Assembly: GCF_028622875.1 (NCBI RefSeq)
Contig: NZ_CP117709.1
Location: 2,542,001 to 2,606,000, forward strand
DNA length: 64,000 bases
Origin: Streptomyces sp. MMBL 11-1
Lineage (GTDB): Bacteria > Actinomycetota > Actinomycetes > Streptomycetales > Streptomycetaceae
Reading direction: 5' to 3'
Positions within the stretch are counted from its first letter, which is position 1. Each line of letters starts with the position of its first letter. This document shows, in pieces, positions 25,980 through 34,868 of the stretch. The notes below the pieces were generated by a model. The model was not told where the DNA came from. It did not search any database and saw only the letters and a program-made list of their open reading frames with translations. The position numbers and the translations under genes are program-made.

Positions 25980-27290
25980 GCGGAGGCGGCGCGCGCGACC
26001 GGCGCGATCCTCGACGACACCCTGAGCGGCAGCGCCCGGGGCGTCGTCGTGGACTCGCCCCCCGGCGCCGGGAAGTCGACGCTGGTGGTCCGGGCGGCCC
26101 TGGAGCTGGCCGCCGCCGGGCATCCGCTGATGGTGATCGCGCAGACCAACGCCCAGGTCGACGACCTGGTGGTACGGCTCGCGGAGAGGGACCCGGAGCT
26201 GCCGGTGGGCCGGCTCCACAGCAGCGACTCCGACCCGTACGACAAGGTCCTGGACGGGCTCGCCAACGTCAGGAAGTCGGCGAAGGCGGCGGATCTGGCC
26301 GGGCTCGACGTGGTGATCTCGACGGCCGCCAAGTGGGCGCACGTGAAGAACGTGGAGCCGTGGGGGCACGCGATCGTCGACGAGGCGTACCAGATGCGCT
26401 CGGACGCGCTGCTCGCCGTGGCCGGGCTGTTCGAGCGGGCGCTGTTCGTCGGGGACCCGGGCCAGCTGGACCCGTTCTCGATCGTCGGCGCGGACCAGTG
26501 GGCGGGACTGAGCTACGACCCGTCCGCGAGCGCGGTCTCCACGCTTCTGGCGCACAATCCGGAGCTGCCGCAGCACCGGCTGCCGGTGTCGTGGCGGCTC
26601 CCGGCGTCGGCGGCCCCGCTGGTGTCGGACGCGTTCTACCCGTACACACCGTTCCGCAGCGGTACGGACCACGGGGACCGGAAGCTCTCCTTCGGGGTGG
26701 CGTCGGACGGTTCGGGGCCCGACCGGGTGCTGGACGAGGCGGCGGAGTCCGGGTGGGGGCTGCTGGAGCTGCCCGCCCGGCACACCCCACGCACCGATCC
26801 CGAGGCGGTACGGGCGGTGGCGCTGGTGGTCCGGCGGCTGCTGGACCGGGGCGGGGTCGCGACGAGCGAGCGGGCCGAGGAGCCGGTGCCGGTGACGGCG
26901 GACCGGGTGGCGGTCGGCACGGCCCACCGGGACCAGGCGGCGGCGGTGCGGGCGGCCCTCACCGAGCTGGGCGTCACGGGGGTCGCGGTGGACACGGCGA
27001 ACCGGCTCCAGGGCCGCGAGTTCGACGTCACGGTGGTGCTGCACCCGTTGTCGGGGCGGCCCGACGCGACAGCGTTCCACCTGGAGACGGGCCGCCTGTG
27101 CGTGCTGGCCTCACGGCACCGGCACGCCTGCGTCGTGGTGTGCCGGGAGGGGGTGGCGGACCTGCTGGACGAGCACCCGTCCACGGAGCCGGTCCAGCTG
27201 GGCGTCACGGTGAAGTTCCCCGACGGCTGGGAGGCGAACCACGCGGTGCTGGCCCACCTCTCGGAACGCCGGGTCCGGTGGCGGCCCTGA
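25956..27290 (+). CDS. Superfamily 1 helicase, Dna2/Upf1-like
   Basis: 444 residues. Walker A SPPGAGKST (about 33-41), Walker B-type HAIVDEAYQM (DEAY instead of the usual DEAQ), motif III LFVGDPGQLDP, motif IV-V DTANRLQGREFDV and motif VI LCVLASRHRHACVVV are in the SF1B order. The protein is compact with no extra nuclease domain; the nuclease is encoded two genes upstream, as if a Dna2-like enzyme were split. It starts at the GTG in the second copy of a 62-bp duplication. It probably unwinds DNA or RNA-DNA for the partner nuclease, in repair or defence. Confidence 0.85.
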   Translation: MRTVFDPGAEAARATGAILDDTLSGSARGVVVDSPPGAGKSTLVVRAALELAAAGHPLMVIAQTNAQVDDLVVRLAERDPELPVGRLHSSDSDPYDKVLDGLANVRKSAKAADLAGLDVVISTAAKWAHVKNVEPWGHAIVDEAYQMRSDALLAVAGLFERALFVGDPGQLDPFSIVGADQWAGLSYDPSASAVSTLLAHNPELPQHRLPVSWRLPASAAPLVSDAFYPYTPFRSGTDHGDRKLSFGVASDGSGPDRVLDEAAESGWGLLELPARHTPRTDPEAVRAVALVVRRLLDRGGVATSERAEEPVPVTADRVAVGTAHRDQAAAVRAALTELGVTGVAVDTANRLQGREFDVTVVLHPLSGRPDATAFHLETGRLCVLASRHRHACVVVCREGVADLLDEHPSTEPVQLGVTVKFPDGWEANHAVLAHLSERRVRWRP

Positions 27291-27420
27291 GCCCGGGGCA
27301 CGCCGAGGGCGCTTCCCCGCGCCCCCGCCGCGCGCCCCGGCCCTCTTGCGCGGGGTTGGACAATGGAGGGTGGCCGTCCGGATCTTCCGGTCATCAGGTC
27401 GTCCGAGGGAGGAACACCGC

Positions 27421-27762
27421 ATGACACAGTCCGAGCGGAACGAACGGCAGCGGCTGCGCCCCGCGCCGCTGCTCTTCGAGCCGTCTCAGGCCACGGCGGA
27501 TCCGGAGCACTTCTTCGACCTGGAGTCGCTGGAGGACCCCCGTGAGCTGCTGGCCCGTGCGACCGAACTGACGCAGGCCTTCCGGGCGGCGACGGACCGG
27601 TCGGTGGAGTTCCAGGCGATGGCGGCGGCCCAGCTCGCCGACCCGCGCCGGTTCGACCGGCTGACCCCGGCGGACGTCGCGGAGCGCGCGGAGTGGACCG
27701 AGGACTACGCGAAGAAGATGATCGAGTTCGGCCGCTCCCTGCTGGACACCCCCGGAGCCTGA
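27421..27762 (+). CDS. Conserved hypothetical protein
   Basis: 113 residues, acidic and mostly helical, with no membrane segment. Segments such as DLESLEDPRELLARATEL and FRAATDRSVEFQAMAAAQLA suggest a helical bundle. A GGAGG ribosome site lies close to the ATG at 27421. Function unknown; it follows the helicase by 130 bases and could be read from its own promoter. A minisatellite-rich spacer follows. Confidence 0.7.
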   Translation: MTQSERNERQRLRPAPLLFEPSQATADPEHFFDLESLEDPRELLARATELTQAFRAATDRSVEFQAMAAAQLADPRRFDRLTPADVAERAEWTEDYAKKMIEFGRSLLDTPGA

Positions 27763-28187
27763 CCCCGTGGGGCTCGCGGAGCTACCGGGCGTACGGGGCT
27801 GACGGGGCGGGCCTGCGGAGCACACGAAGCCCGCACGAAGCCCATGGGGCCGGGGGCCCGGGCCGTGGAGTGGCTGAGGCCGGGGCCTGGGGCCGTGGAG
27901 TGGCGGGGGCCGGTGGCCCTGGGACCGGTGAGGCGGCTGGGGACCGTGGGGCGGCTGGGGACCATGCGGTGACTGGGGCCGGTGGGGCGACTGGAGATCG
28001 TGCGGCGATTGGGGCCGGTGGGGCGGCTGGGGATCGTGGGGTGGCTGGGGCAGATGCCGTTACGCCAGGCCGGGGGTCAGGTCCCGTGGCATATTCCGGC
28101 GGGCAAGATACTCCTTCCTCTCCCGGCCTGTCCCCGTTTCCGGCAACTCTCGGATTCCTTTCCGTTACTCCCGGTAGACCTTGCTCC
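27763..28187. repeat. Gene-free spacer with G-rich minisatellite
   Basis: 425 bases without a credible gene. From about 27885 to 28060 the sequence is built from imperfect 18- and 36-bp units around GGCGGCTGGGGAYCGTGGGG. Open frames through it code for (G-A-A-G-D-R)-like simple repeats and lack ribosome sites. The array precedes the gene at 28188. Confidence 0.7.
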
Positions 28188-28883
28188 ATGAGCGCATGGC
28201 TGAAAGACGAAACGACCCTGCAGGCCGGTGCCGCCCCGCACCACGGCGTCGACATCTTCGCCCTGCTCCGGGACCAGTCCGGGCCCCAGGCCGCACAGGT
28301 CACGGCGGCCGGTGCCGCCTGGCTGGCAGGGGCCGCCCCCTACCCGCGCAGCACGCTCGCCCACTGGGAGGACCGGCCCCAGGCCCCCGGAGTGCTCCCC
28401 TGCGGTTCCGCTTTCGACGTCGTGAACGTGCCGGCGCTGTTCGGGCGGCGGATGCTGGAGCGGCTCTGGGCCGAGGGGCCCGGTTCCGGTCCCGTCGCCA
28501 CGCACCGGGGGCGGATGCTGCTGTTCGCCGCCCCCGGAACGGCCCAGCGGCTGCCCTCTCTGCTCGCCTGGGAGGAGTGGGGATCCAGCGGTTCCGAGGG
28601 CCCCGATGGGTCCCGGGGGCAGCGCGGCACGGTGCCGCCCCTGCTCTGTCACGGCACCGGCGACGCCGTGACCGTCCCGCCGCTGACCTGCGGATCGTCC
28701 GACGGCGGGCCCCGCTGGGTGGTCGCCCCCGACACCCGTAGTCCGTGGCTGCCGGGCCCTGATGTGCTGCTCTGGGCGTGTGTGCGGGTGAGCCGGTCCG
28801 ATGCGTCCCGGAGTGCCGTGCATTCGATTTTTCCTCGGGCGGATCAGGGTGCTAATGTCTACGACGTCAGCAGGCGCCGTTAG
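28188..28883 (+). CDS. Conserved hypothetical protein, possibly PrimPol-N-like
   Basis: 231 residues from the ATG at 28188. It resembles 18835-19278 in spacing: SAFDVVNVPALFGRRMLERL, a GPVATHRGRMLLFAAPGTA segment, and a late RWVVAPDT. These are features of actinobacterial proteins annotated as primase/polymerase-like, but no catalytic acidic residues stand out. The last codons (VSRRR) and the TAG stop run into the tRNA-Lys gene by about ten bases, which is unusual. Part of the C-terminus may be read-through to the first stop, and the promoter of the tRNA must lie inside the coding sequence. Confidence 0.55.
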   Translation: MSAWLKDETTLQAGAAPHHGVDIFALLRDQSGPQAAQVTAAGAAWLAGAAPYPRSTLAHWEDRPQAPGVLPCGSAFDVVNVPALFGRRMLERLWAEGPGSGPVATHRGRMLLFAAPGTAQRLPSLLAWEEWGSSGSEGPDGSRGQRGTVPPLLCHGTGDAVTVPPLTCGSSDGGPRWVVAPDTRSPWLPGPDVLLWACVRVSRSDASRSAVHSIFPRADQGANVYDVSRRR

Positions 28884-28947
28884 CTCAGTTGGTTAGAGCA
28901 GCTGACTCTTAATCAGCGGGTCCGGGGTTCGAGTCCCTGACGGCGCA
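28874..28947 (+). tRNA. tRNA-Lys (anticodon CTT), copy 1
   Basis: Acceptor GCGCCGT (28874-28880) pairs with ACGGCGC, the anticodon loop is ACTCTTAAT, and the T arm is GGGGTTCGAGTCCC; discriminator A, no CCA encoded. A TAATGT -10-like box (28853-28858) and the leader GTCAGCAG precede it. The gene is identical to copies at 41357 and 46244. Confidence 0.97.
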
Positions 28948-28953
28948 CAGACG

Positions 28954-28987
28954 GAAGAAGCCCCTCGCGGAAGCGGGGGGCTTCTTC
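28954..28987 (+). terminator. Hairpin terminator behind tRNA-Lys copy 1
   Basis: A 15-bp stem beginning GAAGAAGCCCC, with a four-base loop GGAA and a closing GGCTTCTTC arm, seven bases after the tRNA. Confidence 0.88.
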
Positions 28988-29038
28988 GTGTACGGAGGCC
29001 TCCGGCCGGCCTGTTTCAGACGCCGGTGGCCTTCCGGT

Positions 29039-30280
29039 TCAGACGCCGGTGGTGATCCGGACGGTCCAGGAACCGGACGGGGTGCGGTCGGCGACCTCGA
29101 CGCGGGTGTCGTCGGCCTCCACGGTGAAGGTCTCCCCGACCCCGAGCGGGGCGTCGGCGAGCGGCGGGTAGACCGAGCGGTCCCAGCAGGCCCCGGTGTC
29201 CGGGTGGGTGTCGACCACCTCGATGGGCCCGCCGCCGGAGGCCGTCCCGCCGCGGACGCGGTAGATCAGGACGCCCTCGGCGCAGGTGTCCCGGTCGTTC
29301 CCGGTGGCGCTGCGCGCCTCGATGGCCAGGGCGCTGTCGGCGCCGGTGCGGACGACCGCGAGCCGGGTGCCGATCGACCCGCCGGGCACCGGGGCCGCGG
29401 CGACCGGTTCCAGGGTGAGGTCGGTCGGCCCCCGGACACAGACGACCTGGCCTCCGCCGAGCCAGCCGAGCTTCCATTTGTGCCAGCCGAACAGGTCCGG
29501 GGCGAGGCCGAACTGGCTGCCCATGACGTCCCAGTCGCCGACGTGGGTGTCCCAGTCGCCCTTGCCGTCGGTGGGCCGGTGGTACAGGTCGGCGAGGTCG
29601 AAGACGTGCCCGGTCTCGTGGGCCAGGACATTGCGGTCGGGCGGGTGCTGTTCGAAGACCGTGACGACACGCCGGATGTCGCTGCCGTCGGCGCGCAGCG
29701 GCCGGTCGAAGTTGACGACCTTCGTGGCGTCGGAGTCGACGCCGGGGGCGTCCGGGTCGGCCACCAGGTAGACGATGTCGTACCGGGAGAAGTCCACCTC
29801 CGGGTCGGCGGCGTCGATGGCGTCGCGCAGGTAGGCGGTGCGCCGCTCGGCGTTCCAGTCACGCTCTATGCCGTACCAGGTGGAGTCGCGCGGCATCTGC
29901 GTCCAGGTCCGCCGCGGATGCGGACGCAGGGTGAACCGGCCGTAGCTGGCGCGCTCGAAGAAGCGGGTCGTGGCGGGGAAGTGGTCGGCGGTGAGCGCCT
30001 CGGGGGTGAGCGTGGGTGCGGAGTCCGGGAAGGACAGGAAGATCATGACCGCGTCGAGTCCCCGGCCGGGGCGCGGGTAGGCCGTGTTCCAGGTGTCCAG
30101 GCCGAGCGAGTGGTGCGCCGCCGTCCGGGGCAGGGCGCAGGAAGCGGCGTCCCCCGCGGCGGCCGCGGCGGGGCCCGCGACGAGGGACGTGGCGGCGAGC
30201 GCCAGGAGGGAGGTGGCGGCGGCGGCCAGAGTGCGCAGGGGCGGCCGTTCCGCTCCCCCGGGTCCGCGACGGCACGGCAC
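29039..30280 (-). CDS. Secreted M6-family metalloprotease
   Basis: 413 residues from a GTG at 30280 with a GGAGG site five bases upstream; a GTG at 30304 has poorer spacing. A signal peptide of about 45 residues ends in an Ala-rich cleavage region. The zinc motif HETGH lies in LAHETGHVFDLADLY (about 217), followed by the glycine-rich WDVMGSQFG turn that resembles the met-turn of immune-inhibitor-A proteases. A C-terminal domain of about 120 residues (VVCVRGPTDLTLEPV onward) is probably a beta-sandwich. The enzyme should act outside the cell on proteins. Confidence 0.85.
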   Translation of the reverse strand: MPCRRGPGGAERPPLRTLAAAATSLLALAATSLVAGPAAAAAGDAASCALPRTAAHHSLGLDTWNTAYPRPGRGLDAVMIFLSFPDSAPTLTPEALTADHFPATTRFFERASYGRFTLRPHPRRTWTQMPRDSTWYGIERDWNAERRTAYLRDAIDAADPEVDFSRYDIVYLVADPDAPGVDSDATKVVNFDRPLRADGSDIRRVVTVFEQHPPDRNVLAHETGHVFDLADLYHRPTDGKGDWDTHVGDWDVMGSQFGLAPDLFGWHKWKLGWLGGGQVVCVRGPTDLTLEPVAAAPVPGGSIGTRLAVVRTGADSALAIEARSATGNDRDTCAEGVLIYRVRGGTASGGGPIEVVDTHPDTGACWDRSVYPPLADAPLGVGETFTVEADDTRVEVADRTPSGSWTVRITTGV

Positions 30281-30533
30281 ATCGACCTCCGGGTGGGGAA
30301 ACACGGTCCTTCCCGTCCACCCTGTGCCGCTTCACCACGCCACGCCCTGTTGTGCTGCCCCACACGGGTCAGCGGTCAAAATCGCCACCCACACCTTCAC
30401 GGAACGTCACTGCCAGTCATTCCAGCCACCCGATGAAACAGATCTGCACAGAAACGATCAGGACCGGGCAAAGCGGAATGTCTGCTCCCGTCTCCTCACG
30501 GGCCCGGGCGATGGCCCGGACCTGACGGTGAGC

Positions 30534-30563
30534 TGGAACGGCCGACGCGGCACCCTCTATGCT
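30534..30563 (+). promoter_or_regulatory. Likely promoter of cdgA
   Basis: TGGAAC (30534-30539), an 18-base spacer and TATGCT (30558-30563) give a plausible vegetative promoter about 100 bases upstream of the cdgA start. The rest of the 386-base gap (30281-30666) contains no gene. In S. coelicolor cdgA is a BldD target; I could not place a convincing BldD box by eye. Confidence 0.5.
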
Positions 30564-30666
30564 TCACCACGCTTTCCCGCGTGGAACGGGCCCGTTCACG
30601 GGACCGCCACCCGGTGGCCAGTCCGACCCCACCAGTTCACGACGACCTTCACAGCGGGAGCGAGCG

Positions 30667-32607
30667 GTGAGCGGAACCTCCGAAGGGCCGAGCGCCCCGG
30701 CAGGCACGGCCTCCGGCGCGCCCCCCGCGCCGGTCACGGAGCGTCATACGACGGCGATGGCCCCACCGCCCACGGACATGCGGACCCCGGCCCCACCGCC
30801 CACGGCCCCGCTCCCCGCCGAAGGCGGCCCCACCGGAGACGGCCCCGCCGTCTCCGAGCTGCGCGACTGCCGGGCCGCCTTCAACGCCGCCACGCTCCCC
30901 ATGGGCGTCGTCGACGGCCGGGGCCACGTCGTACGGGCCAACGGGGCGCTCGGCGGACTGCTGGGGGTCCCGGCGGCGGTCCTCGCCGGACAGCAAGCCA
31001 GTGAGCTCCTCGACCTCGCGTCCGACGACCGCACCTGGCACGCCTACCGCGAGGTCCTGCTGGGCCGCCGCTCCCGGTTCCGCTGCACCCGCCGCCTCAA
31101 ACACCTCGACGGCCGCTCCCTGTGGGCCGAGATCACTGTCGTACCGATGACCGGCGCATCGGCGGCGGAGCCCGCCCGGGTCCTGCTGACGGTCGCGGAC
31201 GTCAGCGACCGGCGGGAGCTCCAGGAGCGGCTGCGCCACCTCCAGATGCACGACCCGGTGACCCGGCTGCCCAACCGGACGCTGTTCTTCGAGCGCCTCG
31301 CCTCGGTCCTGGAGACCCCGCCGTACCAGGACGACTCGATGCCGCCGCGGCAGCACGACCGGATCGGGCTCTGCTATCTGGACCTGGACGGCTTCAAGGC
31401 GATCAACGACACCCTGGGCCACCGGACCGGGGACCGTCTGCTGGCCGCCGTCGCCGCGCGGCTCACCGACTGCGCCGAGAACGACGCCTCCCGCAATCCC
31501 GGCGGCAGCCGACTGGTGGCGCGCCTGGGCGGCGACGAGTTCGCGATCCTGGTCGAGGACTCGACGGGCACCGAGGAACTCGCCGAGCTGGCCCGCTCGG
31601 TCCTCGCCGCGCTCCAGCAGCCGTTCGACCTCGCGGGACAGCGGCTTTCGGTCTCCGCGTCGATCGGGGTGGTCGAACGGGCCGCGGCGGGCACCTCGCC
31701 CACCGGGCTGATGCAGGCCGCCGACACCACGCTGTACTGGGCGAAGGCGGACGGCAAGGCCCGCTGGACCCTGTTCGATCCCGAGCGCAACGCCCACCGC
31801 ATGACCCGGCAGTCCCTCTCCTCCACGCTCCGGCCCGCCGTGGAGCGCGGCGAGTTCACCCTGGAGTACCAGCCGCTGGTCGGGATGGCGGACGGCGTGC
31901 TGCGAGGCGTCGAGGCGCTGGTGCGCTGGAACCATCCGCAGTTCGGCGTGCTGCCGCCGAATCGGTTCGTCCAGATCGCCGAGGAGGACGGCTCGATCGT
32001 CCAGCTCGGCCGGTGGGTGCTGCGCACCGCGTGCCGGCAGGCCCGGCGCTGGCAGCTGGACCACCCGGACGAGCCGCCGCTGTTCATCAGCGTCAACGTC
32101 GCCGTACGGCAGGTCTGGGACTCCGACCTGGTCACCGACGTGGACCGGATCCTGGCGGAGACGGAGCTCGCCCCCGGGCTGCTCCAGCTGGAGCTGACCG
32201 AGTCGGCGGTGATGGGCTCGGGCGGCCGTCCGCTGCGGGCCCTCCAGGCGCTGAGCGACATGGGTGTACGGATCGCCATCGACGACTTCGGGACGGGTTA
32301 CAGCAACCTCGCCTACCTCAGCCGGCTGCCCGTCTCCGTGCTGAAGCTGGACGGGGCGTTCGTGAAGGGCTTCCGGTACGAGGACGGTACGCATCCGAGC
32401 CCGGCCGACGAAACGATCGTGGAGGCCATGGTGCAGCTGGCGCACCGCCTGGGCCTGACCGTCACCGCGGAGTGCGTGGAGACGGCCGGGCAGGCGGAGC
32501 GGCTGCGGCGGATCGGCTGCGACACCGGGCAGGGCTGGCTGTACTCACGGGCCGTGGCGCCGGAGCAGATCGCCGGGCTGATCGGGTCCCGGCCGCTGGA
32601 GGGCTGA
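30667..32607 (+). CDS. cdgA: CdgA, PAS-GGDEF-EAL cyclic-di-GMP enzyme
   Basis: 646 residues, soluble. A Pro-rich N-terminus is followed by a PAS domain (about 65-175), a GGDEF diguanylate cyclase domain with the intact RLGGDEFAIL site (about 284-292), and an EAL phosphodiesterase domain with VEALVRW (about 414), DDFGTGYSN and the ECVETA glutamate. Both halves look catalytically intact. No RxxD inhibition site precedes GGDEF. The architecture and map position match CdgA, which affects development in S. coelicolor. GGGAG precedes the GTG start. Confidence 0.9.
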   Translation: MSGTSEGPSAPAGTASGAPPAPVTERHTTAMAPPPTDMRTPAPPPTAPLPAEGGPTGDGPAVSELRDCRAAFNAATLPMGVVDGRGHVVRANGALGGLLGVPAAVLAGQQASELLDLASDDRTWHAYREVLLGRRSRFRCTRRLKHLDGRSLWAEITVVPMTGASAAEPARVLLTVADVSDRRELQERLRHLQMHDPVTRLPNRTLFFERLASVLETPPYQDDSMPPRQHDRIGLCYLDLDGFKAINDTLGHRTGDRLLAAVAARLTDCAENDASRNPGGSRLVARLGGDEFAILVEDSTGTEELAELARSVLAALQQPFDLAGQRLSVSASIGVVERAAAGTSPTGLMQAADTTLYWAKADGKARWTLFDPERNAHRMTRQSLSSTLRPAVERGEFTLEYQPLVGMADGVLRGVEALVRWNHPQFGVLPPNRFVQIAEEDGSIVQLGRWVLRTACRQARRWQLDHPDEPPLFISVNVAVRQVWDSDLVTDVDRILAETELAPGLLQLELTESAVMGSGGRPLRALQALSDMGVRIAIDDFGTGYSNLAYLSRLPVSVLKLDGAFVKGFRYEDGTHPSPADETIVEAMVQLAHRLGLTVTAECVETAGQAERLRRIGCDTGQGWLYSRAVAPEQIAGLIGSRPLEG

Positions 32608-32633
32608 CCGGGACCCGCCCACGGCCGGCGGTC

Positions 32634-33788
32634 CTACGGGGCGGCGGGCAGGCCGTACGCGTCCGCGATCAGGTCGTAGCTGCGCAGCCGCGCCTCGCCG
32701 CCGTGCGCGTTGGCGGTGATCATCAGCTCGTCGGCGCCGGTGCGCTTGGCCAGGTCGTCGAGGCCGCCGCGGACCTCGTCGGCGGTGCCGTGGATCACGT
32801 TGGCGAGCCAGCCGTCGACGAACTCCCGCTCCATCGGGGAGAAGTCGTACGCCGCCGCCTCCTCGGGGCTCGGGATCAGCCCCGGACGGCCGGTCCGCAG
32901 CCGGACCATGGACAGGGCGCCGGTCAGCACCTGGCGGCGGGCCTCACGCTCGTCGTCGGCGGCCAGCGCCGAGACCCCGATCAGCGCGTACGGGGCGTCC
33001 AGCACGGCGGAGGGCCGGAAGGACTCGCGGTACAGATCGAGCGCGGGGATGGTGTTCTGCGCCGAGAAGTGGTGCGCGAAGGCGAACGGCAGCCCCAGCG
33101 TCCCGGCCAGCCGCGCGCTGAAGCCGGAGGAGCCCAGCAGCCAGACCGGCGGCCGGTGCGCGGACTGCACGCCGCCGGGGGTGGTCGCCTGGACCGGTCC
33201 CGGCACGGCGTGGATACGGGCGTAGGGGTGTCCGTCGGGGAAGTCGTCGTCCAGGAACCGGATCAGCTCCATCAGCTGCTGCGGGAAGTCGTCCGCTCCT
33301 TCGTTGAGCCGGTCGCTGCGCCGCAGGGCCGCCGCCGTCGCGCCGTCGGTGCCGGGGGCCCGGCCGAGGCCGAGGTCGACCCGGCCCGGGGCCATCGCCT
33401 CCAGGGTGCCGAACTGCTCGGCGATCACGAGCGGCGCGTGGTTGGGCAGCATCACCCCGCCGGAGCCGAGCCGGATGCGCTCGGTGTGGGCGGCGATGTG
33501 CGCCAGGATCACGGCCGGGGAGGACGAGGCGACCCCGGGCATGGAGTGGTGCTCGGCGACCCAGAAGCGGTGGAAGCCGCGGCTCTCGGTGAGCTTCGCG
33601 ATGTCCACGCTGGTGCGCAGGGCCTGGGTCGCGGTGCGGCCCTGCCCCACGGTGACCAGGTCCAGGACGGACAGCGGAACGGCGGTCGTTCCGGCTGCGG
33701 CGCCCCGGATCCCGTCACGGCCGGCCGTGCCGCCGCTCGTGTCGCCACTCGCGTCGCCGCGGGTCTCGTCGCCTCGGATCTCGTCCAC
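32634..33788 (-). CDS. LLM-class flavin-dependent oxidoreductase
   Basis: 384 residues. After a Gly/Thr-rich N-terminal tail of about 35 residues the luciferase-like TIM barrel starts at VPLSVLDLVTVGQG. Typical group motifs are WVAEHHSMPGVASSSP, RLGSGGVMLPNHAPL and GRVDLGLGRAPGTD. This is the MsnO8/YtmO-like branch of bacterial-luciferase-like monooxygenases, which use reduced FMN. The substrate is unknown. GTG start with GGGAGAGG upstream. It precedes the racemase-fold gene on the same strand, with a 71-base gap. Confidence 0.87.
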   Translation of the reverse strand: MDEIRGDETRGDASGDTSGGTAGRDGIRGAAAGTTAVPLSVLDLVTVGQGRTATQALRTSVDIAKLTESRGFHRFWVAEHHSMPGVASSSPAVILAHIAAHTERIRLGSGGVMLPNHAPLVIAEQFGTLEAMAPGRVDLGLGRAPGTDGATAAALRRSDRLNEGADDFPQQLMELIRFLDDDFPDGHPYARIHAVPGPVQATTPGGVQSAHRPPVWLLGSSGFSARLAGTLGLPFAFAHHFSAQNTIPALDLYRESFRPSAVLDAPYALIGVSALAADDEREARRQVLTGALSMVRLRTGRPGLIPSPEEAAAYDFSPMEREFVDGWLANVIHGTADEVRGGLDDLAKRTGADELMITANAHGGEARLRSYDLIADAYGLPAAP

Positions 33789-33859
33789 GTGTCGGCCTCT
33801 CCCGGTGCTGCTGTCGTACGGCTGTGTATCGGAGGGCTACAACAGGAGGATGACTCCGC

Positions 33860-34624
33860 TTATTCCCGTATCTCGATGCCCTTCGGCTCCAACGACCTCA
33901 GCACCGGCTCGCGGGTGGCGAACAGGGTGCCCAGCGCGGGGGCCCAGGTCCGGCGGTCGGTGAGGCGCAGCCCCTCCCACACCGTGACCTGGTTCGCCGT
34001 GAGGACGGGCTTGCCGAGCAGTTCCTCCAGCTCCGGTACGTACGCGGCGGTGCGCAGGGAGGTGTCCGGGATCAGCACCACCTCGGCGTCCGGGTGGTCG
34101 GCCTCCCGCGCCAGCCGCTTCACCCGCTCCGGGGCCCAGGACCCGGCCTCGGCCGACGAGGCGGCCCCGCCGGACGCCGCGGCCACCACCTCGACGCCCG
34201 CCGACGCCAGGAACTCCACGAAGAGGCCGGTGACGTCCTCGGGGTAGGGGGCGGCGACGGCGACCCGGCCCGCGCCCAGCTCCCGCAGCGCGTGGACGAA
34301 GCCGATCGAGGTGCTGGAGGCGGGCAGGCCGGCGCCCCGGGCGAGCGTGGCGGCCTGCTCGTGGGCGCCGTCCCAGCCCCGCCCGAAGCTGCCGCCGCTG
34401 GAGGCCCACAGCAGGGCCTCGGCCCCGGCGAGGCGCAGTTCCTCGACGCCCTCGGCGATCCGGGCGGGTGCGCCCTGCTCGCGCAGCGCGTCGGCGCGGT
34501 AGGCGTCCTCCCCGGCCTCGGTGGAGAACAGCGGCAGCCGGATGTCGGTGTCGAGCAGGATCTCGGTGCGTGGGAAGTCGTCCTCGGCGGCGTGGCCCGG
34601 GTAGAGAAGTCCTACGGTCGTCAT
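33860..34624 (-). CDS. Asp/Glu racemase / maleate isomerase-fold protein without cysteines
   Basis: 254 residues of the maleate cis-trans isomerase type: MTTVGLLYPGHAAEDDFPR at the start, a long central segment and LLGKPVLTANQVTVWEGLR near the end. In active family members two cysteines do the chemistry, in motifs like C-T-S-G-S and S-C-T-N. Here the matching places read LLWASSGGSF and LIPDTSLRT, and the whole protein contains no cysteine. Either it uses another mechanism, as in some decarboxylase relatives, or it is a binding protein. It lies between a flavin monooxygenase and a divergent 2-hydroxyacid dehydrogenase. Confidence 0.8.
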   Translation of the reverse strand: MTTVGLLYPGHAAEDDFPRTEILLDTDIRLPLFSTEAGEDAYRADALREQGAPARIAEGVEELRLAGAEALLWASSGGSFGRGWDGAHEQAATLARGAGLPASSTSIGFVHALRELGAGRVAVAAPYPEDVTGLFVEFLASAGVEVVAAASGGAASSAEAGSWAPERVKRLAREADHPDAEVVLIPDTSLRTAAYVPELEELLGKPVLTANQVTVWEGLRLTDRRTWAPALGTLFATREPVLRSLEPKGIEIRE

Positions 34625-34868
34625 GTCCACCCTTCCTGTGCGTCGACGGCTCGCCGCACGGCGGGCGACCCCGCTACGGGATCGCGGCGGCACTCCGGAC
34701 GCTCCGGCGGCCGTGACCGCGCGACCGGTCACTCTTGCCCCGACTTGTTCCCAGTATTCCCCCGCGCGGGCGCCGGGGCGCGCGGCCGGGCCTCGTTGAC
34801 GAAGGGAGGGCCGGCTGCGAGCGTGGGCGCATCCGTACGCCCGCCCCGTCGCGGAGGCCTGACCAGCG

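Noticed and set aside
31122..34247. A 1,041-codon plus-strand frame across cdgA and two minus-strand genes
   Set aside because: It runs in another frame of cdgA and antisense to two clear enzymes; no domain is recognisable.
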